A DNA stretch of 5,770 nt from an uncultured Lachnospiraceae bacterium. Lineage in GTDB: Bacteria > Bacillota_A > Clostridia > Lachnospirales > Lachnospiraceae. This document shows, one piece after another, positions 1-5,399 of this stretch. The first letter of the stretch is position 1, and every line of letters begins with the position of its first letter. A program made the translations under genes and the position numbers. Below the pieces are notes generated by a model that was given only the letters and a program-made list of their open reading frames with translations, ran no database searches and was not told the origin of the DNA. Location of the stretch: the NCBI GenBank assembly GCA_902783205.1, contig CACZQE010000015.1, forward strand, positions 1 through 5,770, in the 5' to 3' direction.

Positions 1-408
1 CAGGCTCAGAATCCCGTTCCTGCCATCCCGGATGTCCTGTGCGTAGCAGTTGCCCCACAGGAGCAGGTGTGTCATCATGACCTCCCTGAAAGAGAAACTC
101 GTCATCTCCTGGTTCGGCTACCTGTACAGGATCCTGTATATAGGGTGGTCTTTTGCCTTCTCTTTTCCCTTCTCCTCTGCATCGGTGAACCTGTAAAGAT
201 GTAGCGGAAGTCCCGCCACGGTCTCTGCCAGGAGCCGCACGCATGCATAGACCGTGGCGATCTGCATGGTGCTTTTCTCATCGACACGTTCCCCGGAATC
301 CGCCTTTCCGAACACGAAAGTCTGCCCGGAGTCCCGGACGTTATCAGTGATCTCCGGAAGTCCGGGTTCATCTCTCGGGCTGATACCCAGCCAGTCAAGA
401 ATTCCCAT
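1..408 (-). pseudogene. Phage portal protein (HK97 type), N-terminal part with in-frame TAG
   Basis: The portal forms the dodecameric ring at the capsid vertex through which DNA enters and leaves, and docks the terminase. The start is ATG at 406-408, with GGAGG at 416-420 six bases upstream. The product begins MGILDWLGISPRDEPG. It continues with a segment typical of HK97-family portals (about residues 53-76): STMQIATVYACVRLLAETVA, then GLPL. After residue 96 (ILYR) the frame meets TAG at 118-120, then stays open for 39 more codons to the window edge. These read PNQEMTSFSFREV, then THLLLWGNCYAQDIRDGRNG, which is clearly portal sequence. Homologues as I remember them have Gln at the TAG position (LYRQPN), so a CAG-to-TAG change is the simple explanation. 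The 3' end lies outside the window. The gene normally follows the terminase directly, but here a cargo gene separates them. The family is secure, and loss of function is very likely unless the host suppresses amber codons. Confidence 0.87.
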
Positions 409-470
409 TGTTTTCCCTCCATAACAAAAGAGGCCGCCCATTAGAGCAAGCCCCTCTGCATTATTCATGT

Positions 471-491
471 ATTATCTATAATCTATTATCT
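471..491. repeat. Three tandem AT-rich heptamers
   Basis: On the plus strand the heptamers ATTATCT, ATAATCT and ATTATCT follow one another, differing at two positions in the middle copy. They cover the TAA stop (486-488) of the membrane-anchored cargo gene and the start of the gap before the portal gene. They may be simple low-complexity DNA at the edge of the insertion. No function is implied. Confidence 0.4.
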
Positions 492-1439
492 AATATAATC
501 TTCATAGAAACCTGTCTGTAGATGGATCGATTCCGGTTTTCTTTCTTTTGATTCCCCTGAGATCACATACTGATAATAAGCGGTCCACGGGATAGTCTCA
601 GGTTCAGCAAACGGTTTTCCCTGCATATCCGTATATTGTATGGTTATTTCAAGATCTGGGATGTTTGCTTTAAGGTCTCCAGCTCCATCGGGATCCGTCC
701 TGATCAAGTTTTCCCAGCATTCCCTGCCGTATATAATTGCAAGCATCTTAACCCATCCCTGTGGAAGCGCCACATTAACTGAAGAGTCATCTGAAGCAAT
801 ATACGTGTATTTCTTTATCACGTCTTCATCGGTATATAAATACGTACTCTTGGATTCATCAGAATCAGAATAATTAAGCAGATACATCTGCCGACCATCT
901 CTTCCTTTCACTGTTTTTATTTCGTAATGATAGTCGTCAATTATACTATCCAGTGCAGTCGCTGCGTTCTCCAGCCACTCTGTGGAAAAGGATACCTGAA
1001 CATCCTTTGCCGTTCCATGTCCTATGTTTTTTAAAGTCAGATAAGGTATTTCAAGAAACAGATAATCGGCGTCATCTGAGGGTTTCTCTGAATAACAGCT
1101 GCCTGGATCGGATGTATTATAGTTTATATAGATGTGCCTTTTGTTTGTTTTTGGACCTTCTTCATCTAATCGTCCTCCTTCAAATGCATTTGGGCTGATC
1201 ACGATCTCAGGCTTGTAAGCATTATCTCGTTCTGTCTGCATTTCGCGTAATGTTCCATATGCCAAAAGAGCAGCCATAACGGTGGCTATCGCCCCTAAAG
1301 CCTGAATAATATCAAAAAAAATCTGAAGTTTGTTGGTTTTCTTTTCCTCTGCATTTGTTGAGGAATTTGAACCCTGTGTAGTTTTATTATCCGATATCTG
1401 CACCTGGTTTTTGACTTGTTCTGTTTCTTTTCTGGCCAT
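486..1439 (-). CDS. Single-pass membrane-anchored protein of unknown function, cargo gene between terminase and portal
   Basis: I do not recognise a named family. The 317-residue product has a polar N-terminal tail rich in Lys, Gln, Asn and Ser (residues 1-37). One hydrophobic segment follows at about 39-64 (FFDIIQALGAIATVMAALLA inside it). The remaining region of about 250 residues is soluble, acidic and Tyr/Asp-rich, and its alternating pattern suggests mostly beta structure, including a stretch ILEPYLTLKNIGHGTAKDV-like in character (LTLKNIGHGTAKDVQVSF). There is no signal-peptide cleavage site, no lipobox and no visible catalytic motif. I chose ATG at 1437-1439: a GAGGAGG lies 11 bases upstream, whereas the GTG at 1449-1451 abuts that site with no spacing. 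It sits between terminase and portal, which are normally adjacent, has its own promoter (1496-1525), and is visibly more AT-rich than its neighbours. These are marks of a moron. It is intact while both flanking phage genes are broken. A role in defence or exclusion is possible but unsupported. Confidence 0.8.
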   Translation of the reverse strand: MARKETEQVKNQVQISDNKTTQGSNSSTNAEEKKTNKLQIFFDIIQALGAIATVMAALLAYGTLREMQTERDNAYKPEIVISPNAFEGGRLDEEGPKTNKRHIYINYNTSDPGSCYSEKPSDDADYLFLEIPYLTLKNIGHGTAKDVQVSFSTEWLENAATALDSIIDDYHYEIKTVKGRDGRQMYLLNYSDSDESKSTYLYTDEDVIKKYTYIASDDSSVNVALPQGWVKMLAIIYGRECWENLIRTDPDGAGDLKANIPDLEITIQYTDMQGKPFAEPETIPWTAYYQYVISGESKERKPESIHLQTGFYEDYIR

Positions 1440-1495
1440 TTCCGTCCCCACCTCCTCAAAGCATGGTCTAATGCATCATTCAAGCAACTGTAACC

Positions 1496-1525
1496 ATGAT
1501 AGCATGCAGGTGTATTCCGAGACAA
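1496..1525 (-). promoter_or_regulatory. Extended -10 promoter for the membrane-anchored cargo gene
   Basis: Reading on the minus strand, TTGTCT (1520-1525, four of six consensus bases) is followed after 18 bases by TATCAT (1496-1501, five of six). The TG of an extended -10 element (TGC-TATCAT) stands just before it. Transcription would start about 50 bases before the ATG at 1439. The -35 begins three bases past the terminase stop, as expected for an inserted gene with its own sigma-A promoter. Confidence 0.55.
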
Positions 1526-1527
1526 CT

Positions 1528-2486
1528 TTAAAAAAACAGCAGTCCCCTAGTGTCATAAACGCTCTCAGATATATCATTCCCACACCGGATCGCCCGGTCC
1601 AGCCCCATGATCATGGCAATGGCGCCATCAATCCTCTCAGTGCTCTTTGACTTGTCTGCCTTGATATTGCCGGCCGGATCTGTCCGGATATAGATGTTAT
1701 CCATCATCCATCTCAGGACCGGGTGCCCGCCGTGGGCGATCTTCCCCTCGAGCACCAGCTTCATCAGTTCTTTGGTGGGAGGGGACATTGCAGAAACCCT
1801 CTGTCCGAAGGGGACTACCGTGAACCCCATGCCTTCCAGGTTCTGCACCATCTGCACCGCTCCCCATCTGTCGAACGCGATTTCCCTGATGTTGTAATGC
1901 TCTCCAAGGCGTTCTATGAATTTCTCTATGTAACCGTAATGGATGACGTTCCCTGCCGTTCCCAGAGGTCATAGGGTACGTGGTCACGCCTTACGCGCAG
2001 GTCGACCGTATCCTCAGGGATCCAGAAATACGGCAGCACTATATATTTTTCATCCTCGTCCCTGGGAGGGAAGACTAGGACGAATGCCGTGACATCAGTC
2101 GTCGATGAGAGGTCAAGGCCGCCATAGCAGACACGTCCTTCCAGTTCCTCCGTATTGACCCTGAAAGCACATGAATCCCATTTCTCCATCGGCATCCAGC
2201 GCATTGCCTGTTTCACCCACTGGTTCAGCCTCAGCTGCCGGAAGCTGTTCTCTTCAGCCGAGTTCTGTCTGGCTGATTCACAGGCAGCTTTGACTTTGTC
2301 GATGCCGACCGTGATGCCCAGTGAAGGGTTTGCCTTCTTCCACACCTTCGGATCCGTCCAGTCATCTGACTCATCCGCCCCATAGATTACAGGGTAAAAT
2401 GTGGGATCGAACTTCCTCCCCTCCACAATGTCCACGGCCTTCTGATGCGTTTCATAACAGATGCTGTTCGTATCAAACCCTGTTAT
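1528..2486 (-). pseudogene. terL: Phage terminase large subunit, nuclease half only, frameshifted
   Basis: The large terminase is the packaging motor: an N-terminal ATPase and a C-terminal RNase H-like nuclease that cuts concatemeric DNA. Recognisable terminase sequence begins at about 2474-2486 with GFDTNSICYETHQKAVDIVEG. It continues through WTDPKVWKKANPSLG, FRQLRLNQWVKQAMRWMP and the first nuclease motif CYGGLDLSSTTDVTAF, whose Asp lies near 2112-2114. The frame reaches WERQG and then shifts near 1950-1955. The other frame resumes at NVIHYGYIEKFIERLG and runs through IAFDRWGAVQMVQNLEGMGF, KAHGG-like KIAHGGHPVLRWMMDNIY and the late-motif region KSTERIDGAIA. It stops at TAA 1528-1530 with the family-typical ending SVYDTRGLLFF. 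The ATPase half with Walker A and B is absent. The upstream sequence belongs in frame to the radical SAM gene. A local FGQRVSAMSPP, where I expect FGQGF, suggests a compensated frameshift at about 1785-1805. The family is secure and the protein cannot be functional. Confidence 0.92.
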
Positions 2487-2540
2487 CCTAGACAGGTATT
2501 TTATCTTCTTCTCCAGTGGCAAGTGCCGGTATCCGCTCTA
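2472..2540 (-). other. Deletion junction: radical SAM C-terminal region fused in frame to terminase
   Basis: From the TAG at 2538-2540 the radical SAM frame stays open and encodes SGYRHLPLEKKIKYLSRITG. As I remember the SPL-type phage proteins, this is the normal continuation after the ...YSEYxxK segment. At ITGF (2475-2486) the reading changes without loss of frame into terminase GFDTNSICYE. Both parents have a similar T-G-F or T-A-G-F-D tract here, so a deletion between short similar sequences (around ACAGGGTTTGA) explains the joint. The lost segment would include the last part of the radical SAM gene, the terminase ATPase domain and probably the small terminase. Confidence 0.75.
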
Positions 2541-3209
2541 CTTCACCGCATATTCTGAGTAATCTATCGGGAATGTTCTGCGGATGAAAGCATTACCCCT
2601 AAGAAACTCCACCAGTATCTTGTCGCACCGGATGCCGTTCAATACATCGAAGTCAGCATATTCCGGTATGAACGGAGAAAGGCGGACAGAGACATCCAGA
2701 CCATATGCCTGCAGCTTTTCTATCGCCGCAATACGGTCAGAGGTCCTGCTCGCCTTCTCATACTCCATCGCTTTATCATCTTCCGTTGCCGTGATGGTCA
2801 CCTGGATATGCGCCAGATCCGGGTCATACAAATTGATATATTCGATATCCGCTACCATTGCGGATTTAGTCACAATCAGATACCTGATGCGCCTCTTATT
2901 CAGTTCTTTGATCACCATGTACGTGATACGCCGCTTCCTCTCTGCCGGCTGGAAGCAGTCCGTCATGCCTCCCAGCCTCAGGATGGTTCCGGCAGGTACT
3001 TTATCAAGTTTTCTCCGAATCTTCCATATATCAGCGACCGCCGGATCTTTCGGCCTCCATAATCCCCTGAAATCCAGAAGAGACCTCGCATAACAGTATC
3101 TGCAGTCATGCGCGCATCCGCAGCCGTAGCTGTCCAGCCTTGTCGGATAACGGCATTTCGTTCCCTCGTTGCCTGCGACTGTCTTGTAAAATGACTTGTA
3201 TTCCGCCAT
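2538..3209 (-). CDS. SPL-type radical SAM protein of phage origin, truncated by TAG
   Basis: Radical SAM enzymes bind a [4Fe-4S] cluster through CX3CX2C and cleave S-adenosylmethionine. This clostridial phage subgroup is usually annotated as spore photoproduct lyase-like, but its substrate is unknown to me. The 223-residue product starts MAEYKSFYKTVAGNEG and has the cluster motif at C32-C36-C39 (GCGCAHDCRYCYA). LRLGGMTDCFQP at about 77-88, YLIVTKS at about 109-115 and VSVRLSPFIPEY at about 173-184 follow the expected barrel strands. The chosen ATG (3207-3209) has AAGGGG five bases upstream. Longer in-frame starts would run through a terminator hairpin. It ends at TAG 2538-2540, after YSEYAVK. 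Coding continues in the same frame, so this is a nonsense mutation, probably of a conserved Gln. Relatives, by memory, are about 260-290 residues. The cluster site survives, but the C-terminal part is gone and activity is doubtful. Confidence 0.85.
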   Translation of the reverse strand: MAEYKSFYKTVAGNEGTKCRYPTRLDSYGCGCAHDCRYCYARSLLDFRGLWRPKDPAVADIWKIRRKLDKVPAGTILRLGGMTDCFQPAERKRRITYMVIKELNKRRIRYLIVTKSAMVADIEYINLYDPDLAHIQVTITATEDDKAMEYEKASRTSDRIAAIEKLQAYGLDVSVRLSPFIPEYADFDVLNGIRCDKILVEFLRGNAFIRRTFPIDYSEYAVK

Positions 3210-3235
3210 CCACACCCCTTCTTTACGGACATAGT

Positions 3236-3265
3236 AAAAGCCCCATGAGATCTCTCCCATGAGGC
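3236..3265 (-). terminator. Intrinsic terminator upstream of the radical SAM gene
   Basis: On the minus strand an 11-bp stem (two G-U pairs) closes a GAGA tetraloop at 3240-3265 and is followed by TTTT at 3236-3239. It is strong in the minus direction and lacks a good T-run in the plus direction. It would stop leftward transcription coming from the regulator side or from antisense to the Sel1/HEPN cassette. It also leaves only about 26 bases before the radical SAM start, so that gene would need antitermination or read-through to be expressed. Confidence 0.7.
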
Positions 3266-3402
3266 TTGGTTCATATTGCATTTCGCTGATTTTACTATAT
3301 CAAAATTATGGGGTGGGCATCTTAGGACAAAAGCGGACATTTCGGGCGTATTTTGCAATAGATCAATATAAAGTTTAGTAAAATGTCCTTGCGCTACTGG
3401 TG

Positions 3403-3408
3403 TATAAT
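3403..3408 (+). promoter_or_regulatory. Probable -10 box for the Sel1/HEPN operon
   Basis: A perfect TATAAT, preceded by TG, lies 35 bases before the chosen ATG of the first cassette gene (3443). I see no convincing -35: the window 16-18 bases upstream is A-rich (around 3379-3386). This may mean an activator-dependent or weak promoter. Two GGACA copies one helical turn apart (3325-3329 and 3335-3339) stand farther upstream. Confidence 0.4.
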
Positions 3409-3442
3409 GAACGAAAAGTTCTGTAAAGGAAGTGATAAAGCA

Positions 3443-3946
3443 ATGCAAAGATGGAACTACGATTCGCTTATCCAGGCCGCCGAACAAGGGGATCCTTGCA
3501 AGATGTTAGAAGTTGCAAAGCTCTACAAGGCAGGGGCTTTCGGCGATTCTGATCACAGTGAATACCTTTTCTGGTTAAAACGGTTTTTTGAGTCGCCAAA
3601 AGTCAATGCGATCTTGCTAGAGTTGGAGGATAAATACAGTGGGGGCGATTCACCTTACTCCCCCTATTTTGATATGGAATCCAGCAGTCTTGAAGAATAC
3701 TATGTTCTGTGTGATTCTATCGTTGAGGCCGGTCTCGCATTAGGAATTTATTACAGTAACAGTAGCAAAAAGGAAAACCTTGAGTTATCAAGGGACTCTC
3801 TGGTAGCCGCTTTAGACGCTAGCAGATGGGATTATCTGACCTACGATGACCCTAATGGAGTTGAGGAAAGCATTCTGTCCCTCTTGGGAAAAGTAAATGA
3901 CCGGATCAAAAAACTCGGATATCAGGCAGGTGAAGACAATGAGTGA
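3443..3946 (+). CDS. Sel1/TPR-like helical repeat protein, first gene of a two-gene cassette
   Basis: The 167-residue soluble acidic protein has no signal peptide or membrane segment. Residues 10-50 resemble a Sel1-like repeat: AAEQGDPCKMLEVAKLYKAG is followed by a helix with YLFWLKRFFE. A second degenerate unit lies at about 92-130 (IVEAGLALGIYYSNSS, then SLVAALDASRWDY). Sel1 and TPR-type repeats usually hold or sense a protein partner, and no catalytic motif is visible. ATG 3443-3445 is preferred because AAGGAAGTGAT (3426-3436 region) stands about seven bases upstream. The in-frame ATG at 3383 would put the TATAAT inside the gene and lacks a ribosome site. The stop overlaps the next start by 8 nt, so translation is coupled. 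It runs opposite to the phage genes. By inference it is the sensor, adaptor or antitoxin of the HEPN protein encoded next. Confidence 0.8.
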   Translation: MQRWNYDSLIQAAEQGDPCKMLEVAKLYKAGAFGDSDHSEYLFWLKRFFESPKVNAILLELEDKYSGGDSPYSPYFDMESSSLEEYYVLCDSIVEAGLALGIYYSNSSKKENLELSRDSLVAALDASRWDYLTYDDPNGVEESILSLLGKVNDRIKKLGYQAGEDNE

Positions 3947-4634
3947 TTATCTTGATGAAATAAAAAACGCAAGCCAAACCAGTCTGAAAAAAGCAGTTGG
4001 CGAATCAACATGGGATGCCCTCGACCCATCGATCAAAACAGGCGCATTAACTTCTGAGATATGTCTAAAGACTTTGGAGGGGTTGTCAAATGCGGACTTT
4101 TCCGCCTCCATCATGCCCCTTATGAAAGTACTGGAAAACGAACTGATACGGCACTTCTATGCCCCATATCTTAAATTTGTAGAAGAGAAATATTCGCCGC
4201 AAGAGTATATATCTGCCAACAGACTGAATGAACGCGACAAAAACCCCAATGACTTGCGCAGGAAGATTCTCTACTACAATCGTTATGCCCGCGAATACAG
4301 GTTCTGCAGTTTAAGGGATCATGATGACAAAATAAAGTTTACTATCGGCAATTATCAGTTTACTGTCGGGGCAGAAAACTATTCAAAACAGGAATGTGAT
4401 CCTACAGCCGTGAGGTTTTATAAAGAACGGGTATTTGGTCCGTCAGCTGACGAATCAGCAATCATTAAATGGGTGTGCAACCTGACTGAAGCCCTGGATT
4501 CCCTTGTGCTTCTTCGTAATGACAGTGCTCATGCAGGCATTATCCAGTCTGAGGAAGATGCAAATACCGCAATGGACACGCTTATCAAGGTTGACCAGGT
4601 ATTATTAACGCTTGTGTTTCCCAAATTACCATAA
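3939..4634 (+). CDS. HEPN-motif protein (candidate RNase), second gene of the cassette
   Basis: HEPN domains are helical bundles whose R-x4-6-H motif often forms a metal-independent RNase site in toxins and phage-defence proteins. The 231-residue product has LRNDSAHAG at 192-200, giving R193-N-D-S-A-H198, the canonical R-[polar]-x3-H form, in a helical context (ALDSLVLLRNDSAH). An earlier helix at about 59-75 (MPLMKVLENELIRHFY) carries a Glu (E67) in the place where such proteins keep an acidic residue. A central FTIGNYQFTVG (134-144) precedes the C-terminal bundle. The overall pattern matches uncharacterised HEPN-like proteins I have seen in Firmicutes; I know no specific name. ATG 3939-3941 has AGGCAGGTGA upstream and overlaps the preceding stop by 8 nt. 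TAA is at 4632-4634, followed by a hairpin terminator. It is intact and without disruption, unlike the surrounding phage genes. RNase activity and a role in defence or abortive infection are inference. Confidence 0.83.
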   Translation: MSDYLDEIKNASQTSLKKAVGESTWDALDPSIKTGALTSEICLKTLEGLSNADFSASIMPLMKVLENELIRHFYAPYLKFVEEKYSPQEYISANRLNERDKNPNDLRRKILYYNRYAREYRFCSLRDHDDKIKFTIGNYQFTVGAENYSKQECDPTAVRFYKERVFGPSADESAIIKWVCNLTEALDSLVLLRNDSAHAGIIQSEEDANTAMDTLIKVDQVLLTLVFPKLP

Positions 4635-4648
4635 TAAGCTATATATTC

Positions 4649-4705
4649 AAAAAATCCCCCACCATTGACATGAGAGGTGCTTGCTTTATATCACAATGGG
4701 GTTTT
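4649..4705. terminator. Bidirectional terminator between the HEPN gene and the DUF1492-type gene
   Basis: CCCCCACCATTG (4656-4667) pairs with CAATGGGG (4694-4701) with one bulged base. On the plus strand TTTT follows (4702-4705). On the minus strand a run of six T follows (complement of 4649-4654), making the minus direction stronger. It serves two convergent genes, and its right arm lies inside the last codons of the DUF1492-type gene. Confidence 0.6.
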
Positions 4706-5111
4706 CCGACAGCTTCACATGCAGAAGAGCCGCACCATGCCATCTGCGCAACGTCCAGAAATCAGCATGGAGTTCACTGCCGATCTGCTCCCATGTATAG
4801 TTGTGGACGTATCGGTATTTTAGGGCCATACGTTCATCCGTATCCTCCACGATCGTGATGGCTGCCCGTATCTCTTTTTTCAGGTCTATGAGCAGCTCGA
4901 TTTCAAAGTTGATTTTTCCCTCCAGCTCTGTGATCTTTTCAATGCAACGGACGAATGTGACATCGCCTTTTCTTGACATCTGTACACGCTCCGTCAGTTG
5001 GGGAGAGGAGACAGAAGATGCCATCCCCCTCAATGCCGCCATCTCCTCAAGGTCGCTGTTTATTTTCTGATCCAGGCGGTAAGCCTGACGTAAGTACTCT
5101 TTTGCTGTCAT
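4686..5111 (-). CDS. ArpU/RinA-like phage late regulator (DUF1492 type)
   Basis: This family comprises small phage proteins with an N-terminal helical part and a C-terminal helix-turn-helix resembling sigma region 4; members I know control late (packaging and structural) transcription. The 141-residue product starts MTAKEYLRQAYRLDQKINSD, which is the family signature. A helical, coiled-coil-like region follows (about 60-90: FVRCIEKITELEGKINFEIE). Then come ALKYRYVHNYTWEQIGSELH and a recognition helix DFWTLRRWHGAAL (about 108-128). Its length is normal and it is intact. Start ATG 5109-5111 has GAGGAAG seven bases upstream and overlaps the stop of the preceding gene as ATGA, so it is translationally coupled. 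In related prophages it stands just before the terminase module; here the inverted Sel1/HEPN cassette and two terminators separate it from those genes. The family assignment is good, the target promoter unknown. Confidence 0.85.
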   Translation of the reverse strand: MTAKEYLRQAYRLDQKINSDLEEMAALRGMASSVSSPQLTERVQMSRKGDVTFVRCIEKITELEGKINFEIELLIDLKKEIRAAITIVEDTDERMALKYRYVHNYTWEQIGSELHADFWTLRRWHGAALLHVKLSENPIVI

Positions 5112-5329
5112 GAGATTTCTTCCTCTTTCAGTTTTTCAAGCAGCGTCCGACCGTCAATACCGGTCAGCGCCGAAAATCAGTGGGAACGAAAGAGACTCTC
5201 ACAATCCTGTATCATGAGCTTTGCTTCTTTATTCTTCGGGTGATATTTTGTTTTTTTCCTTGCAGCACGGTAATCCTTCACAGCCTGCAGGATGATCGCC
5301 TGTGCAAGGTCTTCATATGGATCAGTCAT
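5108..5329 (-). pseudogene. Small conserved phage protein interrupted by TGA
   Basis: ATG 5327-5329 opens a frame of 50 codons: MTDPYEDLAQAIILQAVKDY, then RAARKKTKYHPKNKEAKLM and DCESLFRSH. It ends at TGA 5177-5179. The frame then continues FSALTGIDGRTLLEKLKEEE-IS to a second TGA at 5108-5110 that overlaps the ATG of the next gene as ATGA. In similar phage proteins I remember, the sequence reads RSxWFSxLTxIDGxxLL, so the first TGA probably replaces Trp (TGG to TGA). The original product would have been 73 residues. Such proteins sit directly before the DUF1492-type regulator; their function is unknown to me. It has a weak GGTGAGG ribosome site and an ATGA overlap with the gene before it. Confidence 0.65.
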
Positions 5330-5391
5330 CGCCTCACCCCCAGATTCGCCTTAACCGCATCGATCAGGGCGTCCTGGGTTTTCTCTTCACC
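5326..5391 (-). pseudogene. C-terminal tip of a phage gene, possibly the SNF2-type helicase
   Basis: The frame ending at TGA 5326-5328 encodes EEKTQDALIDAVKANLGVRR and overlaps the next ATG as ATGA, the same coupling used by the following gene. This supports genuine coding. The composition recalls the C-terminal end of phage SNF2-type helicases found at this place in clostridial prophages, but 20 residues are too few to be sure. Upstream of about 5392 the frame loses sense, stops at 5398-5400, and the opposite strand shows a different gene fragment. The rest of the gene is gone. Confidence 0.35.
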
Positions 5392-5399
5392 TTGGTGTC

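Larger units (their letters stand above)
1..5391. mobile_element. Decayed prophage remnant carrying cargo genes
   Basis: The minus strand carries, in transcription order, a short 3' gene tip, a small coupled gene, a DUF1492-type late regulator, an SPL-type radical SAM protein, the large terminase and the portal. This is the order I know from the junction of early and late regions in clostridial HK97-type siphoviruses. The portal, terminase, radical SAM and small gene are each interrupted, and the small terminase is absent. No integrase or attachment site is visible. The left side continues beyond the window. The right limit is placed where phage-like minus-strand coding gives way to an unrelated plus-strand gene fragment (about 5392-5402). 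Three accessory genes (486-1439, 3443-3946, 3939-4634) lie inside and are intact. Confidence 0.8.

Noticed and set aside
429..457. Possible terminator after the membrane-anchored gene (AGAGG...CCTCT followed by TTTT on the minus strand)
   Set aside because: The stem is only five base pairs around a 19-base loop with mismatches, too weak to call.
1440..1451. GTG start at 1451 for the membrane-anchored cargo protein
   Set aside because: The AGGAGG ends directly at the GTG, leaving no spacer. ATG 1437-1439 is 11 bases downstream of it.
118..2540. TAG-to-Gln genetic code as the explanation for both internal amber codons
   Set aside because: Kept only as a question: the same element has a TGA at a probable Trp codon, frameshifts and a deletion, which together indicate ordinary decay.
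2584..3093. Long plus-strand open frame opposite the radical SAM gene
   Set aside because: It is antisense to a gene with clear family motifs, lacks a ribosome site, and its product looks like a shadow (Ser/Arg/Ile-rich, no domain).
3210..3281. Longer N-terminus for the radical SAM protein, starting at 3281
   Set aside because: It would translate through a strong terminator hairpin. ATG 3207-3209 has AAGGGG at good spacing, and its MAEYKSFYKTVAGNEG matches the expected N-terminus of the family.
3383..3442. Earlier in-frame ATG (3383) for the Sel1-like protein
   Set aside because: It has no ribosome binding site and would place the TATAAT box inside the gene. ATG 3443 has a near-consensus AAGGAAGTGAT.
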